Source: JAOUFP01 sp963801505
GTDB lineage: Bacteria > Nitrospirota > Thermodesulfovibrionia > Thermodesulfovibrionales > UBA6898
Length of the DNA stretch: 64,000 nucleotides
NCBI GenBank assembly: GCA_963801505.1
Contig: CAWDEY010000024.1
Span: forward strand, 62,001 to 126,000
Direction of reading: 5' to 3'
Shown piece by piece: positions 26,916 through 35,196 of this stretch; positions within the stretch are counted from its first letter, which is position 1; each line of letters starts with the position of its first letter. Made by a program: the position numbers and the translations under genes. The notes under the pieces are model-generated. The model ran no database searches and had not been told where the DNA came from. It saw only the letters and a list, made by a program, of their open reading frames with translations.

Positions 26916-28403
26916 ATGAGAAAGGGATTTGTTTTAACACTGCTTTTGCTCCTGACAATACTGACACCGCTGGTATTTCTTCCCGCATGTCAGAAGCCGA
27001 AACCACAGCCAGTCAAGACCGTCCAGATACCTGACGGAGAAGTCGACCCGGCGGTATGGGGCAAAGCCTATCCAGCGGAATACGAACTCTGGAAAAAGAC
27101 CGAGGAACCGGCACCCGCTGGTAAAAGCAAATATAAAAGAGGGTTTACCACTGACAGGATCACTTACGACAAACTTTCTGAATTTCCCTATATGGCGCTC
27201 CTTTTCAATGGCTGGGGGTTCGGGGTTGAGTACAATGAGCCGCGCGGGCATGCCTTTATGCTCCGCGACCAGCTCGAGGTCGATCCTTCCAGGGTAAAGG
27301 CAGGAGGGGCATGCCTGACCTGTAAAACGCCCTATGCCCCGAGGTTTGTAAAGGAAAAAGGCATTGATTACTTTTCGAAGCCTTACCTGGAGGTGCTCGG
27401 CTGGATACCTGAAAAGTACAGGAAGCTGGGAGTCGCCTGTATTGACTGCCATGACAATAAAGATATGTCACTCAGGCTATCGAGAGACTTCACCCTTGTC
27501 AAGGCACTGCAGGTTATGGGCACGGACCCTGCAAAACTGAGCCGCCAGGAAATGCGGACAGCTGTCTGTGCCCAGTGCCATGTCACCTACATTGTCCAGA
27601 AAAACCCTGAGATGCATTCGATTAATGTCCTATTCCCCTGGGACGGAAGCAAGTGGGGCAATATCTCGGTCGAGAACATTATAAAAAAGTTGAGATCCGA
27701 CGAATCCTACAAGGAATGGACACAGGGGGTGACCGGCTTCAAGATGGCCTTCATCCGGCACCCTGAGTTCGAGATGTTCTCAAATAACAGCGTCCACTGG
27801 AAGGCAGGCGCTGCATGCGCTGACTGTCATATGCCATACACCATAGTCGGTGCCAGCAAGGTCTCTGACCATCGTGTGATGAGCCCGCTTAAAAACGACC
27901 TGAAAGCCTGCCAGCAGTGCCATACAGAAACCCCTGATTGGCTGAGGGAGCAGGTAACTACCATCCAGGACAGGACCGTCTCGCTCATGCTGCGTTCCGG
28001 CTATGCGACAGCGACAGTTGCAAAGCTATTTGAAATGGCACACAAGGCCCAGGCAGAAGGGAAGCAGATAGACAAAGCGCTCTACGATAAGGCGAAAGAC
28101 CTCTATGAGGAGGCGTTCTACCGCGTTGTCTATGTTGGCGCAGAAAACTCCATCGGCTTTCATAACCCCACAGAAGCAACGAGAATCCTCGGGGACGCAA
28201 CTGCCTTTGCAGGCAAGGCTGAAGCGCTGCTCAGGCAGGCGCTCACCAAGGCCGGTGTCAACGTGCCGATGGTCGTTAATCTCGAACTGAACAAATACCT
28301 TGATGCTAGAGGTCAGAAGAAACTCAATTTCCAAAAAGGGGTCGAATTCAAGGACCCCTACGGCATTGAGGACAGACTTCTGATGGTAGAGCAGGCAAAA
28401 TAA
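26916..28403 (+). CDS. nrfA: Pentaheme cytochrome c nitrite reductase (ammonia-forming)
   Basis: A protein of 495 residues. The leader ends FLPACQ, a lipobox, so the enzyme is probably a lipoprotein. The catalytic heme uses CLTCK (lysine-ligated), followed by CIDCH, CAQCH, CADCH and CQQCH. The CxxCK site usually requires a dedicated heme lyase, which is not in the window. NrfA reduces nitrite to ammonium with six electrons in the periplasm. The phrase HPEFEMFSNNSVHWKAGAACADCHMPY is the conserved active-site region. A strong terminator follows the stop codon. Confidence 0.96.
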   Translation: MRKGFVLTLLLLLTILTPLVFLPACQKPKPQPVKTVQIPDGEVDPAVWGKAYPAEYELWKKTEEPAPAGKSKYKRGFTTDRITYDKLSEFPYMALLFNGWGFGVEYNEPRGHAFMLRDQLEVDPSRVKAGGACLTCKTPYAPRFVKEKGIDYFSKPYLEVLGWIPEKYRKLGVACIDCHDNKDMSLRLSRDFTLVKALQVMGTDPAKLSRQEMRTAVCAQCHVTYIVQKNPEMHSINVLFPWDGSKWGNISVENIIKKLRSDESYKEWTQGVTGFKMAFIRHPEFEMFSNNSVHWKAGAACADCHMPYTIVGASKVSDHRVMSPLKNDLKACQQCHTETPDWLREQVTTIQDRTVSLMLRSGYATATVAKLFEMAHKAQAEGKQIDKALYDKAKDLYEEAFYRVVYVGAENSIGFHNPTEATRILGDATAFAGKAEALLRQALTKAGVNVPMVVNLELNKYLDARGQKKLNFQKGVEFKDPYGIEDRLLMVEQAK

Positions 28404-28413
28404 CTTTTTAAAG

Positions 28414-28445
28414 AAGGCTGGGCTGAAAAGCCCAGCCTTTTTTTA
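28414..28445 (+). terminator. Rho-independent terminator of nrfHA
   Basis: An 11-pair stem (AAGGCTGGGCT / AGCCCAGCCTT) with a GAAA loop and a run of T, 10 bases after the nrfA stop. The following 450 bases to the next gene hold no recognisable gene or site. Confidence 0.95.
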
Positions 28446-28909
28446 TGAGCAGAATAAGGCTGAATATGGTATTGGAGCGAATTTTTTCCCTGATATTACG
28501 ACAACAGATATGCATGAAAGCAGGAGGCAAAAGACTCGGAGTCCCGGCCAGGTGCCGATACGAGAATAAGCGAGGATACTATATCCCACCTTATTCTTAC
28601 CATTGTTGCAGTTTGTAGTTGCCGCATAATTGTTGCGCTCGGTGACCGTGGAATGAAACCATTTTCATACTCTTGACGTGAAGTATAGTAACCTGTGTAA
28701 AGCTTATAAATAACACATAAGAATCTAATAAAAGCAGCAGTCTATCCTGTAAGGATATATACAGAGAGGTGCGTTGGAATGAAAAAAAGTTGCTTATTGC
28801 AGGGGGATTGTCTTTATAGAGCTCTTTGAGATTAAGAAAAAGGATGTAATAATAATATTCAGAAAAAGTTTTACTGAAATCATAGATTATGGAAAGAGAG
28901 GTTGGGTAT

Positions 28910-29824
28910 ATGAAGGCGTTTTCCAATTCAGCTGCTTTAGTGGTTCTCCTGATTACAGTGTTATTCCCGGTTTATGGGCTCTGTTCTGTTGAGTACGCCC
29001 GGCAGACAGGCAAAAACTGCGGAGTCTGCCATCTTGAGCCAACAGGCGGAGGAAAACTCACCACAGAGGGAACGGCCTTTAAGGATGAGCTTCGGATCAA
29101 GGGCCAATACAGGACGCTTTCCCCTGTGCAGCACGTTATGCGGTTCATCATAGGCTATCTCCATATCATGACAGCGATAATATGGTTTGGCACTATTTTA
29201 TATGTCCATATTGTCCTGAAGCCTGCCTATGCTGCAGCAGGATTGCCAAAGGGTGAACTTAGGCTTGGCTGGGCCTCCATTATCATCATGGCTGTTACCG
29301 GCACACTTCTTTCGATCGCCCGTGTGCCGAGCTGGCACATGCTTTTCCATACCCGTTTTGGTATTTTATTGACGATCAAGATCATCCTGTTTCTCATAAT
29401 GGTTTCGACCGCTGTATTTGTCACCTTTGTTGTCGGGCCAAAACTCAGGAAGAAAAAAGAAAAGGTATTTGTCGGGCATAAGGGGGACATGGCGCATGAG
29501 GAACTGGCACAGTGTGATGGCAGGGAGGGCCGTCCCGCCTATATAGCGTATAAGGGCACGATATATGATTTCTCAGGGAGCAGACTATGGAAGGAAGGCA
29601 GCCATTTAAAGAAACATTCTGCAGGCGTTGATCTTACAGATGTCTTAAAGACAGCGCCTCACAACGAAGAAAATGTCCTCAAAATGCCCGTTGTCGGCAA
29701 ACTTTTGACAGGAGAAAAGGTGAGGAAACCACCACACATAAAAATATTCTATTTTATGGCCTATATGAACCTTGTCCTTATTTTTTCGATTGTTTTTATC
29801 ATCTCGCTCTGGCGCTGGTGGTAA
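28910..29824 (+). CDS. Membrane fusion of monoheme cytochrome c, CopD-like and cytochrome b5-like domains
   Basis: A protein of 304 residues from the ATG at 28910 (a GAGAGG site precedes it; an upstream ATG at 28889 is less likely). After a signal peptide there is one c-type heme site CGVCH, then three to four membrane helices with a CopD/DUF-like segment (YLHIMTAIIWFGTILYVH), a soluble cytochrome b5/MAPR-type domain (AHEELAQCDGREGRPAY, GTIYDFSGSRLWKEGSHLKKHSAG) and a final membrane helix. It probably moves electrons between quinol or a donor and periplasmic partners; the exact role is unknown. It follows nrfHA after its terminator. Confidence 0.75.
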   Translation: MKAFSNSAALVVLLITVLFPVYGLCSVEYARQTGKNCGVCHLEPTGGGKLTTEGTAFKDELRIKGQYRTLSPVQHVMRFIIGYLHIMTAIIWFGTILYVHIVLKPAYAAAGLPKGELRLGWASIIIMAVTGTLLSIARVPSWHMLFHTRFGILLTIKIILFLIMVSTAVFVTFVVGPKLRKKKEKVFVGHKGDMAHEELAQCDGREGRPAYIAYKGTIYDFSGSRLWKEGSHLKKHSAGVDLTDVLKTAPHNEENVLKMPVVGKLLTGEKVRKPPHIKIFYFMAYMNLVLIFSIVFIISLWRWW

Positions 29825-29946
29825 GGAAGAGGTGAAGGTCCCCTACTGCAAGACCACGGCAACTTATCGCCCGTTATCCATATTATTGGTAGCTGACTGT
29901 CCTTAAAAGAGCTATAATTATTTTAAGGTGAAATAAAGGAGAAATC

Positions 29947-30105
29947 ATGGATAAGTACAGATGTACAGTGTGCGGTTATATTTATGACCCTGAAGAAGGA
30001 GACCCTGATGGAGGAATAGAGCCCAATACCCCTTTTGATAAGCTCCCGGAGGGTTGGGTATGCCCTGTTTGCGGCGCTTCGAAAGATGACTTTGAAAAAC
30101 TTTAG
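29947..30105 (+). CDS. Rubredoxin
   Basis: A protein of 52 residues, MDKYRCTVCGYIYDP ... GWVCPVCGASKDDFE, with the two CxxCG knuckles that hold a single iron atom and the conserved aromatic core. It carries one electron in the cytoplasm, commonly to rubrerythrins or superoxide reductase. An AAGGAG ribosome site precedes the ATG. It is followed by a ferredoxin gene on the same strand. Confidence 0.97.
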   Translation: MDKYRCTVCGYIYDPEEGDPDGGIEPNTPFDKLPEGWVCPVCGASKDDFEKL

Positions 30106-30208
30106 CATCAGGGCACTCATTTGTATGGAAGAGCATAGCCTTGCGGATGGCGGCACCCCTTGGGCACAGGCCGCGAAAATTCATATTTATTTGTAAGGAG
30201 AAATAGTC

Positions 30209-30394
30209 ATGAAAAAGCCGGTTGTGGATTGGGACCTTTGCATAGGGTGCGGCTCATGTGCTGAGCTATGCCCTGAGGTATTTGAAGTGAAAGACGAAAA
30301 GGCTTATGTAAAAGCCCCTGATAAGTGTGATACCTGCAACTGCCAGGAGGCAGTGGAAATCTGTCCTGTGGAGGCGATAACCTGGGGAGAGTAA
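30209..30394 (+). CDS. Ferredoxin (4Fe-4S)
   Basis: A protein of 61 residues with CIGCGSCAELCP near residue 11 and a second, altered cysteine group CDTCNCQEAVEICP. This fits a single [4Fe-4S] ferredoxin with an extra cysteine pair, rather than a classic two-cluster one. AAGGAG precedes the ATG. It shares direction with rubredoxin, and the two may be transcribed together as small electron carriers. Confidence 0.93.
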   Translation: MKKPVVDWDLCIGCGSCAELCPEVFEVKDEKAYVKAPDKCDTCNCQEAVEICPVEAITWGE

Positions 30395-30427
30395 AGAAGG
30401 AAGGAGATCTGTGTCTGGCGCAAAAAA

Positions 30428-30769
30428 GTGATAAATCTCAAAAGGATCTATGATCCGTATGCAAAAACTGACGGGAGACGGGTGCTTGTAGACAGGCTCT
30501 GGCCGCGGGGTGTCAAGAAGGAAGATGCCGGGTTCGATCTTTGGCTCAAGGACATTGCGCCTAGCGATGGGCTCAGGAAATGGTTTTCTCATGACCCTTC
30601 CAAATGGCAGGAGTTTAAAAAGAGATACAGAGAGGAACTCAAAGACAAGCAAGACAAGATAGAAGACCTCAAAAAAATGGCGCGCCAGGGAACAGTCACC
30701 CTGCTATATGCGGCTAAAGATACTGACCGGAATAACGCTGTTATTCTGAAGGAAATGCTCGAAGAATAG
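30428..30769 (+). CDS. DUF488 family protein
   Basis: A protein of 113 residues with a GTG start. Characteristic phrases are IYDPYAKTDGRRVLVDRLWPRG, WLKDIAPSDGLRKWFSHDPSKW and LLYAAKDTDRNNA, as in the YeaO-like branch of DUF488. Function is unknown; some members are linked to stress and metal resistance genes. It follows the ferredoxin gene by 33 bases on the same strand, so they may share a transcript. Confidence 0.9.
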   Translation: MINLKRIYDPYAKTDGRRVLVDRLWPRGVKKEDAGFDLWLKDIAPSDGLRKWFSHDPSKWQEFKKRYREELKDKQDKIEDLKKMARQGTVTLLYAAKDTDRNNAVILKEMLEE

Positions 30770-30901
30770 GGCGGCCATATCTCTGCCGAAGGCAATTCAT
30801 TCTACCTTCCTAGAAGGGAGGAGACTGAAGGGGAAGATGCCGACCTTCCTTAAAAGAGAAAACCGCTGTGCCGATTAGATCAGGAGTCATAGGGAAGAGG
30901 G

Positions 30902-30931
30902 GAGACGGGGAAAAATAATTTTCCCCGTCTC
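30902..30931. terminator. Convergent inverted repeat between DUF488 and the TSP1-like gene
   Basis: GAGACGGGGAAAA and TTTTCCCCGTCTC form a long hairpin between two convergent genes, with A/T tracts in the stem. It could terminate both strands. Confidence 0.7.
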
Positions 30932-30939
30932 AGTTAACG

Positions 30940-31998
30940 CTACTGAATTACAAAACTGGTTACCCAAAGATAATAGGTTGACATATCACCGCCCGAAGGG
31001 GTTGCCATCAGTCCAAGAGAATAGGTCCCCGGAGGAAGCATAGAGGTTGGAATATCTGCTCTGAAAGGCATCTGGTCGATGCTCGTCAGACCGGTCATCC
31101 ACGGCGTCATCATCGAGGCAGGTTGTAAAGCGCCCTGTTGATCCAGCAGGTAAACATTGAATGGGTCCAGCGAAGGCGCGTAAAGCTCAAAATACATATC
31201 CATAGGCATCTGGAATTGACCGACTTCAACGTGAATCGTCAGCATGTTACCGCCCGTTGCCACAGAACCTACTCCTATGGGCATTGTATCCTGAGGGCCG
31301 GAGCCTATGACAGGATCAGTCGTCGGAGCGGATGAAAACACCATCGGTGATGTCGGCATGGGCATCATCACGGGTGGCACGTAAGTGCATGCCTGCGTTA
31401 ACATCGAAGCTGATGGACTCCCTGTGCATCCAGCCGGTGAACTCGACGTTACTGTCCTGGTCTGCGTATTATTGGGCTGACAGGATGACCACGCAGAATA
31501 CGTATACGCCGTACATGCTACTGGCGCCGGTGTGCAGGACTGCGTCAAGACTGCCGCAGTCGAAGGCGTCCCGGTGCATCCTGAAGGGGTATTGCCTGTT
31601 ACTGTCCTGGTCTGCTGACCATTAGCACTGCAGGCAGACCATGCTGAATATGTATACCCGGTGCAAGCTACAGGTGCCGGAGCCGGCGTGCTTCCAGGGT
31701 CGCCGGGGTTTGTGCCGGCGTTGATTTCAGCAATATTTGTCGCGCCGTCACCGTCGGAATCCTGTCCTTCAATTGCGCTGAAACTATGGCCTGCGCTGGC
31801 ATAGGCTGCTCCGTATGGATTACGGTTAGGTGGGCCGGCAGGGACATGGCATATTTCACAGCTAAACGACGCAGTTGCCGAACTTGGGTAGGTGCTGGTG
31901 AAGCTGCTGTAATACGATGATAGTGCACTGGCACTGCCGACGGCCCCGATAATGAAGACCATTGCTAGCATTATTACGAAAAGTTTTCTGCTACTCAT
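30940..31998 (-). CDS. Secreted monoheme protein with EF-hand-like and two thrombospondin type-1-like repeats
   Basis: A protein of 352 residues with a signal peptide (MSSRKLFVIMLAMVFIIGA). A single heme c site CEICH is followed by a calcium-binding-type stretch DSDGDGATNIAEINAGTNP, a proline/alanine linker, and two repeats of YTYSAWSAC ... GCTGTPS ... QSC type that resemble bacterial thrombospondin type-1 units. The last 150 residues are a beta-rich domain ending in a conserved-looking LPPGTYSLGLMATPSGGD. It is likely exported and displayed at the surface or in the periplasm. No partner gene adjoins it; function unknown, possibly extracellular electron transfer or adhesion. Confidence 0.75.
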   Translation of the reverse strand: MSSRKLFVIMLAMVFIIGAVGSASALSSYYSSFTSTYPSSATASFSCEICHVPAGPPNRNPYGAAYASAGHSFSAIEGQDSDGDGATNIAEINAGTNPGDPGSTPAPAPVACTGYTYSAWSACSANGQQTRTVTGNTPSGCTGTPSTAAVLTQSCTPAPVACTAYTYSAWSSCQPNNTQTRTVTSSSPAGCTGSPSASMLTQACTYVPPVMMPMPTSPMVFSSAPTTDPVIGSGPQDTMPIGVGSVATGGNMLTIHVEVGQFQMPMDMYFELYAPSLDPFNVYLLDQQGALQPASMMTPWMTGLTSIDQMPFRADIPTSMLPPGTYSLGLMATPSGGDMSTYYLWVTSFVIQ

Positions 31999-32136
31999 AC
32001 TTCCTCCTTTTTAAGGTTACTAAGTAATTATTGTCTGCCTAAGCAGACCCCATTTACAAAGTAGTTTATATATTAATTATTAAATCAGGATTAAAATTTT
32101 ATTAAGTTTATTTAATTTAAGGCGGAGACTATAAGG

Positions 32137-32787
32137 TCAGCGGCATGATGCCTTGAGTTCCTGAAATGACTTCTGCCATGACGCTGAAAGCGCAGGTACA
32201 GCAAGCATCTTTTCGATAGCTTCGCAGTTTTTTCTGTTGTGGTGGAAGGTATGATTTGCAAATGAGACTGATATTGCGCGAGGATCTTTTTCCATCAGTA
32301 TAAGCCTTGCGCCCTTTTCGACAGTTCCCTCTTGGAGTACCCTGAAATAAAACCCTGTGCGGCCGGAATCCGCAACCAGCTTTACAAGGTCATCCCTGCC
32401 ATAGCGCGCTGCAAGAGTTCTGCAGGGCTGACGGGGCTGGCTTACCTGCAGCAGCGCTGTCCCAAGCTGAAAGATATCCCCTATGCAGATATCCTCTTCT
32501 CTTAAATCCGAAACCGTGAGGTTCTCCCCAAAGGCTGCCGCAGGCAGCTTAATCTTAAGGACGTCTTCCCAGTAAGGATAATGCTCCAGGCTGTAGACGC
32601 ATACTGCCTTGTCATCACCACCGTGATGCTTGAGGTCTCCGACACCATCTCCCTCAAAACCACACCTTTGAAGATGCAATCCGCCCGTTACAGGTTGCTT
32701 GCATATGCCGGTAATTATTTCCCTGCCATGGAAAATCTCTTTTTTGGGAAGGCCGGTATTCAGCGATTCAACAACCATGTTTTTCAT
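32137..32787 (-). CDS. MOSC domain protein (YiiM-like)
   Basis: A protein of 216 residues with the MOSC core: GREIITGICKQPV, GFEGDGVGDLKHHGGDDKAVCVY, AFGENLTV and the conserved cysteine in SQPRQPCRTLAARYG. MOSC proteins bind molybdenum cofactor or act in reductive detoxification; the C-terminal extra helices match YiiM relatives. It is the last gene of a probable minus-strand group with HPP and CBS proteins, whose promoter carries an FNR-like box. Confidence 0.9.
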   Translation of the reverse strand: MKNMVVESLNTGLPKKEIFHGREIITGICKQPVTGGLHLQRCGFEGDGVGDLKHHGGDDKAVCVYSLEHYPYWEDVLKIKLPAAAFGENLTVSDLREEDICIGDIFQLGTALLQVSQPRQPCRTLAARYGRDDLVKLVADSGRTGFYFRVLQEGTVEKGARLILMEKDPRAISVSFANHTFHHNRKNCEAIEKMLAVPALSASWQKSFQELKASCR

Positions 32788-32805
32788 TATCCTGGGCCTC
32801 TTGGC

Positions 32806-33348
32806 TTATAACCAGAACTCGGGATATCTCCGGCTCCTGGGTATATTATTTACAAGAAGGGCAACAATGAGCATTATTGAAGCCCCGACAGCTGTTGGGA
32901 CAACGGCATATAAATAACCCAGCTTATGTACGCTCTCTCCGCCGATAACAGCAATCAGGGCGGTTGCCCCGCCCGGGGGATGCAGCGTCTTCGTTGCATG
33001 CATGAATGCTATCGCAGTGGCGACCGCTATTGCTGCAGCAAACCATATATGCGGCTGAAAAAACTGATAAGAGGTCACACCGATAACAGCTGAAAAAATA
33101 TGCCCGCCCAAAAGGTTCCGAGGCTGTGCCAGAGGACTCTTGATTGCGCCGTAGATGAGCACCGCAGAAGCACCGAAGGAGCCTATGATCATTGTAAGCC
33201 CTTTGCCTTCAAGTACCTTGTAACTAATCAGGCCGACTGTGGCGATTCCGAGAAAGGCGCCGATCCAGGACCACATGATCTCTGAAAGATTTACAGCAGG
33301 AGGACTTTTTGTTACACCCTGCATCTTATTGAAATAACCCTTGAGCAT
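32806..33348 (-). CDS. HPP family integral membrane protein
   Basis: A protein of 180 residues with four membrane helices and the signature HATKTLHPPGGATALIA. HPP proteins of plastids and cyanobacteria transport nitrite. They are frequently fused to CBS domains; here the CBS pair is a separate gene immediately upstream on the same strand. The context (nrfHA, octaheme cytochrome, FNR-like box) supports a role in nitrite or a similar anion, which is inference. Confidence 0.88.
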   Translation of the reverse strand: MLKGYFNKMQGVTKSPPAVNLSEIMWSWIGAFLGIATVGLISYKVLEGKGLTMIIGSFGASAVLIYGAIKSPLAQPRNLLGGHIFSAVIGVTSYQFFQPHIWFAAAIAVATAIAFMHATKTLHPPGGATALIAVIGGESVHKLGYLYAVVPTAVGASIMLIVALLVNNIPRSRRYPEFWL

Positions 33349-33368
33349 TTTTGTGGGCCTCTCTTCCC

Positions 33369-33992
33369 TTACGGCAAAGGTTTGCCTGTAATCATTGAGG
33401 CGGTTACTATATCTGCCCTTGAGACAATCCCGAGCAGTTTCCCTTCCCTGTCAGTAACAGGTACCCTGTTGATATTTTTTTGAGTGAAAATATTAGAAAT
33501 TTCAGAAACCGTGGCATCTTCCCTGACAATAATTGCAGGTGAGGTCATGATATCTTCGGCCTTCTGTGAACGGACCGGCAGGGCAACACAACTTTTCCCT
33601 TTCAAACATTCCGCAATAACTGCCATAAAATGCGTTTTGTCACCGGCGCCCATATGTATCAGAAAGTCTTTTTCAGAAATGATCCCCACTACTTTGCCAT
33701 CATCTTCAAGGACAGGGATGCCTGAGATCTTTTCTTTTGCCATAAGCTCAGCAACTTCTTTGAGGAGAGTATCCTTTTTCACAGTGAAGACATGTCTGGT
33801 CATTATGTCATGGGCTTTTACACACTGAGTGATACGTTCCCATGCATGCCGATAGGCGAATTTGTATATTTCCTTAAGGTCAGCCGGAGTAATATCCAAA
33901 TAGCCCGGTATACTTTTCATCGCCTCATAGATATCGTCATCGGATAGCTCTATGCTTAAAGGAAGGTCTTTTCCGCTGATATTCTCAACCAT
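33369..33992 (-). CDS. CBS-domain pair protein with N-terminal DUF extension
   Basis: A protein of 207 residues. An N-terminal helical region of about 60 residues precedes two CBS domains (AHDIMTRHVFTV ... VVGIISEKDFLIHMG, and AEDIMTSPAIIV ... LLGIVSRADIVTA). CBS pairs bind adenine nucleotides and regulate channels or enzymes. It lies 20 bases before the HPP gene, so it is probably its regulator and a split version of HPP-CBS fusions. Confidence 0.9.
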   Translation of the reverse strand: MVENISGKDLPLSIELSDDDIYEAMKSIPGYLDITPADLKEIYKFAYRHAWERITQCVKAHDIMTRHVFTVKKDTLLKEVAELMAKEKISGIPVLEDDGKVVGIISEKDFLIHMGAGDKTHFMAVIAECLKGKSCVALPVRSQKAEDIMTSPAIIVREDATVSEISNIFTQKNINRVPVTDREGKLLGIVSRADIVTASMITGKPLP

Positions 33993-34074
33993 AATTAATA
34001 TTTCCCCTGTCTCTGCCCTGGGACAATTTTCCCACGAAAAAGGTCCGCTGTCAAAAAATGTTCAGGCCTTCTTA

Positions 34075-34119
34075 AGTGTATTAGATAATTGCTCAAGGCA
34101 GTTATGATTTTAATCATAA
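34075..34119 (-). promoter_or_regulatory. FNR-like palindrome and -10 element for the CBS-HPP-MOSC group
   Basis: A perfect palindrome TTATGATTTTAATCATAA (34102-34119) contains TGAT-N4-ATCA. On the minus strand TACACT (34075-34080) is a plausible -10, putting the start near 34068 and the palindrome centre about 42 bases upstream. The layout is the same as in the octaheme cytochrome promoter. Confidence 0.65.
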
Positions 34120-34170
34120 ATAATTTATTGAATAAATTTTATGTAAGTAGTATATTAGATATTATCCCTC

Positions 34171-34212
34171 GATGCTGCCCGTAGTCCCCTCCAATAATTG
34201 CGGGCAGCATCC
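34171..34212. repeat. Inverted repeat with 11-base arms
   Basis: GATGCTGCCCG and CGGGCAGCATC face each other across about 18 bases. There is no T run, so it is not a clear terminator. The surrounding 33993-34385 holds no credible gene. Confidence 0.7.
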
Positions 34213-34385
34213 CCCATTCTCTTGACGCATATAATGGCCCAATTGAGGTCACACTAGCTGCTTCTCTGTTAACCTCCAGGTTACAAATAATAAGCAGTAA
34301 GAGGTGAAAGCGTTGAAAAAAGCCCTGCCAGCCTACTTTAATATAGTTGGACACCAACCAACAGTCAACGAACACGAGTGGACTA

Positions 34386-34559
34386 ATTATCCTAAAAACG
34401 GCAGTTCATTCACCACGGAGGCACAGAGACGCTGAGAAAACGAGGGTTTAAGGCAAAGAGGGGACTGACCAATTTGGTTGCCCCTATCCTGCCCGTAACT
34501 TCTTGATTTTACTCTGTGATCTCTGTGTCTCTGTGGTTAACTTCTTTTTTTAGGATTAT
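34386..34559. repeat. CACAGAG-family element with terminal inverted repeats, copy B
   Basis: About 174 bases. The left end ATTATCCTAAAAACGGCAGT followed by a CACCACGGAG arm, and the right end CTCTGTGGTTAACTT followed by TTTTAGGATTAT, match copy A at 18689-18853 in ends but not in core sequence. No coding content. Confidence 0.8.
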
Positions 34560-34666
34560 GGGCCTTCCGGCAGGTCAATACGCCCTTTCAAAAGAAACGG
34601 CAATAGGCGAACTTAAAAGAAATACGGAGCATAGTTTGACCCCGAGATCGTGGATTTTTCGTCAAG

Positions 34667-34981
34667 TTATCTCAGGAAGAAAAAATATAGACCGGACCAA
34701 AAAAGGCATCCTGAAAACGCGAGCACTTTTTCAAAGACGTTCAGCCTGTTTGTTCTAATAACAGCAAACAGGCTTAGCGGCGAGGTCATAAAGCAGGCTG
34801 TAATAAAGATCCATTTTGGAAGCCCGGTTTTAAGTGGTTTCTCAGGGAACAGAGAGCAAAAAGGACACTCTATCCGGCCTTCCAGCCTGTGTCCGCAGCG
34901 TGCGCATGTCGTTATGCCAAGGGCTTCGTCAATGTCGTCCTGGTTCACAGGCATATCCACGGATAGATCCAAAAAATGCAT
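34667..34981 (-). CDS. Small zinc-ribbon membrane protein
   Basis: A protein of up to 104 residues. After an acidic start there is a zinc-ribbon pair (CARCGHRLEG, ECPFC) and two hydrophobic helices (IFITACFMTSPLSLFAVI and VLAFSGCLFWSGLYFFFL). No clear ribosome site is seen, and the true start could be MPVNQDD a few codons on. No family was recognised. It lies between two repeat elements, so it might be a remnant. Confidence 0.5.
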   Translation of the reverse strand: MHFLDLSVDMPVNQDDIDEALGITTCARCGHRLEGRIECPFCSLFPEKPLKTGLPKWIFITACFMTSPLSLFAVIRTNRLNVFEKVLAFSGCLFWSGLYFFFLR

Positions 34982-34984
34982 TCA

Positions 34985-35195
34985 AACAAAACCACAGAGT
35001 TCACAGAGATATTTGTCATTTTAAAAAGACTCTTTATTTCGTGGGATTCTCTTTGTTCTCGTGTCATCTTTTGTAAATAATTGAGTTCAACAGTTCATGA
35101 AAAAGTGCACAGAGGAAATCGTAAGACCGATGGTTTTTCTTTTACTATCAATATGCTTCTCTGTGTACTCTGTGGTTAATTGTATTATTAGGGTA
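34985..35195. repeat. CACAGAG-family repeat cluster
   Basis: Two nested arm pairs: ACCACAGAGTTCACAGAG on the left and CTCTGTGTACTCTGTGGTT on the right, with an inner partial copy. It lies downstream of the M23 peptidase gene. Confidence 0.65.
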
Positions 35196-35196
35196 A

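Noticed and set aside
28597..28926. A minus-strand open frame of 109 residues in the gap after nrfA
   Set aside because: Low-complexity, overlaps the start of the cytochrome fusion gene, and shows no ribosome site or conserved motif.
30125..30196. A 23-codon frame between rubredoxin and ferredoxin
   Set aside because: No ribosome site, very short, and no reason to think it is translated.
34139..34375. A 78-residue minus-strand frame upstream of the CBS gene
   Set aside because: It covers an inverted repeat and has no protein-like features.
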